A DNA stretch of 64,000 nucleotides, taken from contig JASANG010003576.1 of NCBI GenBank assembly GCA_030248215.1, positions 1 to 64,000 of the forward strand. Direction: 5' to 3'. This document shows, one piece after another, positions 43,912 through 54,700 of the stretch (the stretch's first letter is position 1; each line of letters begins with the position of its first letter). Made by a program: the position numbers and the translations under genes. The stretch is from Enoplolaimus lenunculus. Taxonomy: Eukaryota > Nematoda > Enoplea > Enoplida > Thoracostomopsidae. The notes beneath the pieces were generated by a model. That model saw only the letters and a list, made by a program, of their open reading frames with translations, ran no database searches and was not told the DNA's origin.

Positions 43912-46900
43912 GTAAGTGTTCAGTGATAATTTAATATATACGTATGTATATGCTAGTGGTACGGAAACATACAAAACAAATATGTAATCGTGTACTGCAA
44001 GGTGCAGTAGCTTTTATTAATACTGCACCTGTAAATGAAACCATTGAAATTCACTACCGCAACCGCATTCCTAGTGATACATGTACTTCTTCTTCTTCTT
44101 GTTGCACCCTACGCCTGGCGTCCCGGGGGATCGCCTGGCAGCTGGGGTTCATTGCGGATCCCAGCAACCTCCTGAATGTAGCGAATCACATTTGGGCCAG
44201 TTTCATTCAGGATATCTTCCATGGTGGTCGGGGTTCGTCCCCAGAATAGTCGACGTTTTGCTTCTGTGGCGGGACAGTGTAGGAGCACGTGGCTGATTGA
44301 GTCTGGTTCACCGCACCGGTCGCACGAGTCGTTTTCTGCCTTCCCAAAGAGGTGTAGTGTGTCTTTGGTCATTGAGCTGGAGCCGCACCGGATCTGTGAT
44401 ATCGTGCACTGCTCGTGCCGGCTGAGCTTGTCCATGTCCTTGGGTGGCGGCGGTAAGGCTGTTCGCCTCCTCAGTCTTTCCATGGTTTCCCCGGTTGCTG
44501 CGGTAGCTGTGCGTGCTGACTCATAGTCGATTTTGATCTACTCCTGTGATAGTGACGATGCTTCGTTCGCTATTCTGTCGGTGTTCTCGTTGCCTTCCAG
44601 GCCGACATGCCCTGGTACCCAAACGATGCTGATTTCGTGGCCGCGGTCCGCGGCGGTCAACAGGGTTCTCCATACCTCCTGTCCGATCCTAGACCGCTGG
44701 CTCAAGGGTCCTCGGTCGAGAGTTTGGAGCCCAGCCCTCGAATCTCAGCATACACGGATCTTGATAGGTGCTTCTAGTAGGATCAGGCAGGTGTCTAGTG
44801 CATATTTAATGGCCGTCAGTTCAGCTTTGGTGCTGCTGCAAAATGTACCCGCTGCTACCCGTCTTTCTATTCTTTGGTTGTCCGCTGTGATGCACGACCC
44901 GCCCCCTACATTCCTGCACCCTTCAGCTACTGACCCATCACACCAGATTTCCACGTCGTAGCTACCCAGTTCGGCGAGCATCGCTTCTGCCGCTTCTCTT
45001 CTGCGGTCCGCCGGTTCATCGTGTGTAGGGGCGTTGTCAGGTATTGGCAGTATCTTGATTCTGCTGTGGCCACTCATAGTTGCCCATGGTGGTGTTATGG
45101 TGGTGATAGGGCGCTCTTCGGTGTTTGCTGCGGCTAGCCCCGTCCTTTCCAACATCCATTGCCCCACTCTGCGGAAACATTGCCTATGTGTCAGAGTACA
45201 ATCTTCGTCGGGCATGGGAGCGTCCGCTTCGCTCTGGCTGGCTCGGATCCAGGCTTCTCTAGCACGGTAGCGTAACCTTGGTGTCGTGCTCGTTTCTAGG
45301 AGTTGTCTCGTTGGGTCTGTCCGTGGCAGGCGGATTAGTCGGTTGAACTCATTACCAGCCAGTACTTTGGCTCTCAAAGAGAGGCTTTGGATTCCCGCTT
45401 CCTGTAACAGTAGGTCTTGCCGCGTGTTCCTCAGGCATCCGGTAATAATGCGGGCGCACGCATTGTTGACGGCTTCCAGTTTCTTCCTGGTTGCAGGGGC
45501 AGCATAGTTGAACCATGTGCTGGCTCCATAGTCGAAACGCGGGCGCACGTAACCGATGTAAGCTGTGCGTAGGGTTTTGCGTTGGCTTCCATAATGCTTG
45601 CCACTAAGGACCGAGATGGCGTTTTTCCGAGTTTGCATCTTCCTGCGTACGTCTTCTGAATGCGCTGCGAACGTAAGGCCAGTATCCAGCTTGACCCCGA
45701 GGAAGGTTGGGTTGTTATCAAACTGCAGCCTGTTCGGGCCTAGCGTCAGGGTTGGGACGACTTTCCCGTTGGATTCGGCTGGGTCCAAGGTGAAGATGAT
45801 GAAACAACACTTGCTTGGTGACATACCGACTTTCCACTTGGCGGCCCAGTTCCAGACTGCGTCAAGTGCGGGCTGCAGTTTGGCTCTGCATTCCTCGATC
45901 GTCCGTCCTGTGAACATGAGTGCCGTGTCGTCAGCGTAGAGCGACCACGAGGTTGCCTTGGACGCTGGGTCTGCGTTTATGTCATTAACGTAGATGAGCC
46001 AGAGTAGTGGTGCCAGCACACTACCCTGTGGTAGTTCTTCCCGAAAGGTCATCCAGTCCGATGTGGCTGCGTTCCAGCGTACCCTCGATCGGCGGTCCCT
46101 GATCAATGCTGCGACCCCTCGGGTAATGCAGGCCGGGATACCCATCCCTTTCATCTTGTGCAACAGGCCGTCACGCCAGACACGGTCGTAGGCCTTGGTG
46201 AAATCTAGAAGCGCTAGGGCAGCCCGCTCCGGCTTCTTCTGCTCCATAGCGTCGAAGGCGGTTTGTGTCAGTCGGACCACTTGGTCAACGGTACTGCGCC
46301 CGGTCCTGAACCCAGCTTGGTCTGGGTTAAGCTTCTGGTTCCATTCCAGCCAGTACTTCAAACGTGCGTTGACCATTCTTTCAGCCAGCTTAGAGGTGCA
46401 TGGGAGTAACGATATCGGGCGGTAGCTGTTGATTTCCGTTGGATCTTTGCCCTTCTTTGGGATGGCGACTATCTCTGCTCTTCTCCATGCTGCTGGCGTC
46501 TTGCCTTCCAGCCAGCTTCTGTTGATTAGTGACAGAAGCTTCGTTTTCCCGATCGGCGGCAGGTTCACGAGCATTTCATTGCTAACGTGGTCGACTCCAG
46601 TGCACTTGCGCTTCTTCAGCTGCCTGATGGACGCGTCTAACTCCTCCATACTGAAAGGCTTGCACGCAGTCTGGCGTAGCCTTTGGCACTGGCAGTGTCT
46701 TGGAGCTTTGATTGCACTTCGTCTGATCGGTGCATCTTGCTGCTTCATCTTGGGCAGCCTTGACACGGCCGCGAAAGTGCGGCAAAACAGGTTCGCTTTC
46801 TGCCGGTCTGTTTTTGCTGGTAGTGCCTTTGATCCTGCTGGTGGTGTGATGATTGCCGCGGGCTTTGCACACTGCCTGCGACCGTCTGCTGCCTTGATGA

Positions 46901-48698
46901 GGTTCCATAGGTCGGTGCTGACTCCCAGTTCCATGATCTGTTCGCGGATCTTCTTCGACTTTTCTTCTCGGATGGTGTCATCTGCGTGCTTCCGCGCGGT
47001 CTTGTATGCCTCAACTGCCTCCGGAGGGTGCCCAAGTGCCACTGCAGTTGCAAGGGCGCGATCTCGTTCCTCTGTTGCCGCTTCGCATGCGGCTGACCAG
47101 AACGGAAGGTTGCCCTTCCTGCCCCTACTGAAGGGTATTGCCTTCATTGCGGCCTTCACCATGGATCCCGAGAGTCTCCTGTCCTCTTCATCTACTGACA
47201 TGACTGTGCTGGGCCAGTTCTGCAGTTCGTGGTGGAAGGCGGCTCTGTACAGCTCCCAATCAGCCTTCCGGTACGTGAAACGACATGGCTTCCTCCTGGT
47301 CTTCTCCGGAGCCAGGTGTATGCGGGTCAGGATGGGCAGATGGTCTGAGCCCATAGGTTTCTCGGTGCTCCACGTTACCCTTGGTGCGATGTCGGCGGAC
47401 GCAATGGTTAGGTCGGGTGACGACCTGCCGCCTGTTGCTGGGTTGATGCGCGTGTACGAACCCGGTTCATTCAGGACGACCAGTCCGCTGGCTGCGGTCC
47501 AGTCTTCGATTTCGCTGCCGAGTGGGTCTTCCGGTTGTGAGTTGTCCCACGACCCGTGTCGTTGAAATCCCCGGCGATTACAGTGGATGGTCCAGCGTGC
47601 AGACTCCGTGGGTCTAGGTCCTGCGATTGGGTTCCCTGGTCGGCGGTCCACCTGGCGGGGGGTGAGTAGATGTTGATCACGTGCAGGGCCGATCTTCGGT
47701 TCGGGTATAGCTTGACACCCGCACAGTCGGTGGTTAGGTCCAGGTCTGAAGCTGCGTAGGGCCTTTGCATGGTCTTGTATGGAATATCATCTCGTACCAG
47801 TACCAGGACTCCGCCTCCGTGGGAGCCTTGTGTGCGGTCCGTCCTTGTGGCGATGTTGTAACCCGTAAAGGTTGGGCAGGCGGATCCTAGTTTCAACTTG
47901 GTTTCCTGTAGTAGAACGACGTGCGGCCTCTTTTCGGCGAGTCGTTGAGCTAGCTCGGTGGCTCTTGCTTTGATGCCGTTGGTGTTGAGTTGCCATATGT
48001 CCAGCGTACCGCACCCTTTCGTTTGGGTAGGCGGCGTTGTAGACTGCCGCGCTGGGGCGGGTGGTGTACGAGGCTTCGTTCTGGCTACACAGTTGGGGCA
48101 TAAATAGTTGTTGGCCCGACCAAGAGCTTTCATCTGCTGTACTGTGAGCTCCGCGCATCTTCGGTGCACCCATAGTCCGCATTTCGTGCACAACACTGAC
48201 CAGCCATTGGTGCCCACGTTTCGATGGCACACACTGCATGGGTCCGTCGGCTGTGTGGGTCCGGGGTTCTCCTCTACATCTCCCGCTTGTCTTAAATTAA
48301 ATCTTACAATTTTCTAAAACTATTATGACTTTCACTTTACGTATTTATTTGAGTTGTGTCGTACAGCTGCGTCCCTTTCAAAATAAGAGTTTTGTTTTAA
48401 CTTTGTTTGATTTTTTGAAACAAAAATTAAAGTACCGGGGACCAGAATTATTCGTAATGAGGCAGTGCAATAAATCAAAAAAATTGAATTCAGTTTGACT
48501 TTGGGTTGCTACGTAGTTTTTAGTACACCTATGATTACGTATTGTAAATTTAACTTAATATCGAATATTTAGAATGTCTACGTTTCATTTAAGGCCAACC
48601 AGATCATGAGTTTTTTGTTTTTCTAAGTTAATTACATAATATTTCTGTATGTAAATCAATGTCAAGTTGGTTTCGCCGGGTGGTTGATGGGAATTTCC

Positions 48699-48731
<33 letters not shown>

Positions 48732-51700
48732 GTTGTTTATTATGCTTTTAGAATGGACCACCAGCACCACCTAAAGTGAGCCTTGCCAGCAGCAGTGGAC
48801 GGCGTTCTGGTAGCCTCAGCAGCGGCACCGTTTACAGTCGTCAGTATGATGGTGCAGTAAATTCCAGAATTGGCTGGCACGTGCAAAACCAGTCGGCAAC
48901 GCAAATTAATGAAATAAATGCGGCGGTTGTAGAGCAACAACATCAAACTGGAGGTTCAGTACTGAATAGTTCCCGTACGAGCTCCATCACTAGTTGGCGT
49001 GATCCTAATTCGATTGTGTTAAGTAAGTATCAGGAATCGATCGTATTTCGCAATGCATGTCTAGAATGTTCTAGCATCGAACTCAGATTTCTTATGCCAA
49101 AAAGCCTACTTATCTTTTTGTTTGTCAAAACCCGTTGAATAGTTTCAAAGCATAATTTTTTAAATAAGTAAGAATGCTATTCATTTTAGGGTTTACCGGG
49201 GTATACTGTTTAAAATCATATATTACGGATTTCCCGGGGCATGATTTTATCCGGGGCCCGCGCCCCGATACCGGACCGGCCAGGCCTAGCAAAATACAGG
49301 AGCATGATACCATTTTTATTATATCGCGTTACGCGAAATTTTGTTGATACTCCCATGTTATGAAGTTATTGTTAATGCGTTTATTTGCCATATAAAATAT
49401 TGTAACACACGAGTTTTCCGTTCCCATTCCTTCCTTATTCCGTTAGTGTCCCCCAAAAAATTATTCGGTGCCCCAAATATAATTTACAATGTAAATGTTT
49501 GCATGTGACCGTAATAATGCTGGAAAACCAGATATAGATGACGAGTGCTATTCGATGGGCGTAACAAAATATTTCAGCATATTTCTATTATTCCTAAGGC
49601 TAAGCCTAAACTTAAGCCGAAAATCAAGAAACTGAGACCTGCCAAATACCGAGACCTGCCGAGACTGAGACCGAGACTACTATCCCTGATCTTAGCCACC
49701 TCTGTTTTATAGTACCTATGGAAACCTGGATGCCCTTAAAAGGAACATGGGCCAAAGAAATAATGCAACTGAATGCAAAGCTACAAAAGCATACAATAGT
49801 GTAATAGGGACGTTGTTAAAGTGTTAGAAAATGCATTGGCGTGAAGTGTTAAACTTTGTCATGTAAACACGCAACCGGAACTATAAAATACCATAACCGG
49901 AACCGGAAAGTAAAAAATACCGTGTACTGACCGGAGCCGTAAAAAATACTTGTGACCGAAAAATTTATTTTTAAAGCTATCAAAATAATTTAATTTTTAT
50001 TAGCGATATGCAGTAAAATTTTTTACCTAATTTTCTAAATCCTCCTTCAATGTATTTTAGTTAATTTCCAGGGTGCGGGCTAGTGTTGTATGCAGATTTA
50101 GATCAGTGTCATAAGTCTCACTAATGCAATCATTTTTATATTCTCAATAAAATTGTTTGAAAACAACAGCGTTAGCTCATTTTTATTGCGAAATGCGATA
50201 TTTTTGTGATAATAACAGTACAAAAATATTAGAACGACTGACAGCTATCCTGTTTTCCCTGCAGGAACAAGCGGTCATGCATATCAAGCCAACCGAAATA
50301 TATTAGAATAAATGAATGAATTGTTGGAAAAACAAAACGCGCTGTTACCGAATAAAAAACAACTGCTAAATTTAGCCTGATACTGGCTTGCTATCCAAAT
50401 GGGAGTGTGTTACTTATTGGGTTGGGAGTTTTATGCAATGGTTGTAGAGAGGGCTTAAGTGTTATGCTACTTTTAAAAGTAAAACAATCAGATATATGGT
50501 GGTTGGCATAATGATGGTTTCAGTTTTTGAAGTTTTTAAAAAATTTTACAAGTTAAAACAAAGGAGCCGAATGTGATTTTTTTCTAAAGCCGGATATCCG
50601 GTTCCACAGTGAATTTCGGAAAATCTTAATTAAAGAATGTCGACGAGCATTTTAGTTTTATTCAGAATAATCCGATCTTTCGTCTAGAACTTCTAATAGT
50701 TAACTCAACCTATTCAAGTGTTTATGTACTTGTACTACTAACAACTTAGAAGTTAATTGAAATATGGCTTCGCAGGAATGATGATCGTATTTTGTTTGAA
50801 TGAAATCTTAAAGCCATGGTTCAAGCATTTGGCTCAACCGGGGCGTTATACACTATCAGACATTTGGTTCTTCCCAAGTGCACTCGAACATCATTGAAAA
50901 TTGAAATCCTATGTGTGAACACACCATTTAGAATCCTAAAATCCTGAAACAAATGCATTAGATGGGAAACGTATGACAAATTATGGACTATGACACAAAT
51001 TAAAATACTTGCAATACACGCTCAGACAATTTTAGAAAAATAAGTTAGAATAATGTACCATTTTTTTAAATTTTCGAATGAAAAAATTTCAGTATCGAAA
51101 ATAGTGCAAAATTCCGGTGGCAAAATACCGACTTTTGATACCGGAACCGGAATTCCGGTTGCAACCTAACATGTGTGTATATTGATTTCAGCGAATGGTA
51201 AACCACTGGCCAATATTCGTCCAGGGAATGCGTCATGTGCCTGGATCACACCACCTGTATTTGATGCATACAAAATTCCTGCGTCGCTAACTTCAAACAA
51301 ATTAACGGTTAGTTATTATTTGCCATTTTTCTCATGTGTACATCTTCATTCATTAATAAATTGCGACTATAACTAAATTGCAGGGTTCCAACAGGAACTA
51401 TGGTTATATGAACAAGAACTGATTTTTTTGCAGGTATAGGAACCGGAATCTGGTATAATTTTTATTATCGACTTACTGTTGGACTTTTAGATAACTAGCC
51501 AACAAATGGTTTTAGCTAATTTTTATTTATTTCATCATCAAGTTTTGTGAATTCACATCTAATTTTAATCTAATTGTGTGTAAACAAAATTGAACTAATT
51601 ACAAAAACACTTATTTCGAAATAACTTTGTAACGACAAAGTTTCTAATATTTAAATGAGTATGAATAATTTACCACAGAACATAAAATATTCCGGTTCCT

Positions 51701-54700
51701 GCATCTTTGAATGCAGGAGCAAGAACGGGAATTGAAATCCTGCAACATTCCAGCCGGAACAGGAATTCCGATGGTACTGTGCTCTATTGCGTGAGAAATC
51801 ACTGCGTTTTAAAACGAAACTTAGTTTAAAAATACACGACAGCACAATGAAAGCGCCTTATTTTTGAAATCTCAACATTTGCCCCTTCTTCCACCGTTTG
51901 CCATCGCTATATCCGCCAACCTGTGTCTTCAGTCCACATTGAGTTCATGCCTACACTCTACCGCATATACTAAAACGCATTAGAGCTTAAGCTATCGCAT
52001 ATTCTTTAATAAAATAAATTGTATATAGGAATACCTTGCTAAATTGTGATATTTTCCTTTTCATCACTCACTGCTGCAAATTAATAGCGAGATTTTTGTT
52101 ATTTTTGTTTCATTCTTGGTTTCGTCAAAAAATCTTGTTAGATAGAAACAAATTTAATAAGAAAATTAAGAAAAATACACGAACGAGCTGCAGAGTGAAA
52201 CTTGGAGAACGAAATATGGGGGTTTTGGCGATCATTCCGTATTACGACATATTTGTGTGTTCGCAGTAAGCTATACGGTAATGGCATGATGAATATTATC
52301 ACTTTTGGTTTAACAAGAAGAAATTGATTGCTTGGATTGAAATTCTCGCAATCGTTTTTCTTAAACAAATTGTTTGACTACATTGCACAATTACATTGCC
52401 ATTGTTGCTTTTGAAATTGAGTTGTTTGCGTACCTGAACAGGGTTTTGTTTTGTTTTATACTAGTATGTTTTGTTTTCTATTTTTACTAGCCTAAGCAGG
52501 AGCCAATTATTGGTGAATGACGATGAATGTTTAATTGCCAATTCTATAATTTAGGCGCTAAAACGAAATCTTTCGTTTTTAAATACCTATAAATTTGAAT
52601 TCAAATTGTTTTAAAGCGGTTAAGATGCAAGTTTAAAATGCGGCATCCACTATTTTGCTGCGCTAATTAGCTTCTGACTAATTTTACTCGCCAATTCGGC
52701 GTTGTTTTTTACTCAAAAGTGTACATCTAGATGGCATGAAACTTTTACCAAAGGGTTCGCTATCATCATTGAGCGCTATGGAATTTAACGAAAACTACTA
52801 ATTACTGTTGCTATAAACAATAGGTTGTTTTAGCTGCCAGTTGAAGAGTACGTGGTAGCAATGGAACGCCTTATCAAAGATTACCGGTTTCGCGCTTACT
52901 CGGTGCTATACCGCCGTCTGGTGGTCGCTTGGCTCATCATTGCTGTGCTTATATTGATTGGTGTTATTTTGGGAGTAAAAGATTCTGCAGGCCGAGGTAC
53001 TTGCTAGCAGTATACACAAGGCAACACTATTGGGTTTTAATGTTGTGTAAAATTTGTGTATGTTTTTACATACGTAGTCAGGGTTATGTGAAAATTCAAA
53101 CGTTTTTTCTTCAGTTTAGTTTTTTGGCCATATTTTTCTTTCATATGCTTTGTGTTTTAGACATGGCGTTGTTCGGTATTGGATGGTTTTTCGTACTTGG
53201 ATTGGGTATTCTGGCATGTCTTGTAGTCAAGAACAAAGTTTGTTTTGTATTACTATAGCCTCTTGAAATTGCTACTTGTTTGGCTTTAGGCCAGTTTGGT
53301 ATTCGGTGTGCCAATGAACGTTTTTAGCGACTGAACAATATTATACTACACTTGAACATTTTTAAGTTGTATTTTTCAAGTAGCTGAACATCGTTCAAGA
53401 CATCATAGCGGAGTTTCAGCTAATTGTTTATCAACACGAGCACAATAGGTGTGAATAGCATGAATATGATTTTTCTCATAGCGTTATTGTATCGTATTAC
53501 TAAATCCAAACAAATTTCTTAATCTTCTTAAAATGTGCTGTTGCAGATTGACAAAGCCAAACAACAATGTGTCGCTGATATAAACGAAATGTTCATAAAG
53601 CACAATGTAATTCTTGGTTTAGATGATCATGGACAAATGTCATGCCACAAAGTGTCGGTGCGTTGCATTGTAAATTTTTGAAACCAGACTAAGTTTAAAG
53701 TTTTGCAATAGGCACACGGCCTGTTTTTTGACGAACACTTATTATGAAACAAAATGCGGTTTGACTTCAGGTATTGCAGATTTAGCATTTTCACGCGTAG
53801 TCCGCATGCTAACGACATATTAGGTGAATAAGAGCGTGCGTCTACGATAATCTCGTTTTATAAACAGTTTTGTCTGTAGCTGTTATATAAAATACAGATA
53901 ATCAGTTGATGCATAATTATTAATGTGCAAAATCAACGATTTCACAATTAATTATGAGGTTCATGTGATTTCGAATAACTCTTAAATGATTAAAAAATGG
54001 GTACAACCGGTGCGAACTATGGTACTTTATGTATGCTGCGTCAAACATGCTCCCTTTGTAGTTTAATGTAGGGGTATTCGTGTGATAGCGACCCCCTCTA
54101 AACAAGATGAGGGTCGGCCAAAAATGCAACGCCCGGTTGAACATTTTGTAGCACACAAATTTTGGTAGTTGCACACTCTTGTTAGAATGGTCATCCACTC
54201 CTGACTTTATTAATAATTGAGATACACGTACATTCAATTTTTCTACTAGAGTTTGTAATAAATAAAAATTAATGTTCCTTTTTTAAATTTCAGATCCTTT
54301 TCATCTACTTCAAAATAGCTGACTGCATAGTACGTTTATCGTTGTACTTTGGGTATTTGTATCAAGGTTCGAACGGATATCCGGCTCCCAAAGAACGTCA
54401 TCTTCGGTATTTTAACTTGCCGGATATTTTTTAAAAAGTCTAAAATTAAACCTCTCAACCACAATTCCCTAGGAAAAACTGAAACTCCCGAAAAGCAACA
54501 TGGGTCTAGTTCGAAAACAAGCCCGTATCAAGCTAAATTTAGCAGTTGTTTTTCTCGGGTACCAGCATGTATTGCGTCCAACAATGCATTTATTTTTTCA
54601 ATTGTTTTATATTCCGGTTGGCTTGATATGCATGACCACTGGAGCTTAACTAACCCAGAATACAAACTATAAGGGAATCTGACATTGAATAAAACAATGA

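Noticed and set aside
44109-44483. Independent 124-codon gene with CxxC zinc motif
   Set aside because: It is the in-frame C-terminal part of the LINE, separated from the rest only by stops.
46429-47565. 378-codon plus-strand frame
   Set aside because: Antisense shadow of the LINE; it has no domain, whereas the minus strand codes endonuclease and RT motifs.
53627-53818. Minus-strand frame over TMEM268-like exon 6
   Set aside because: No domain; the plus strand has matching splice sites and family motifs.
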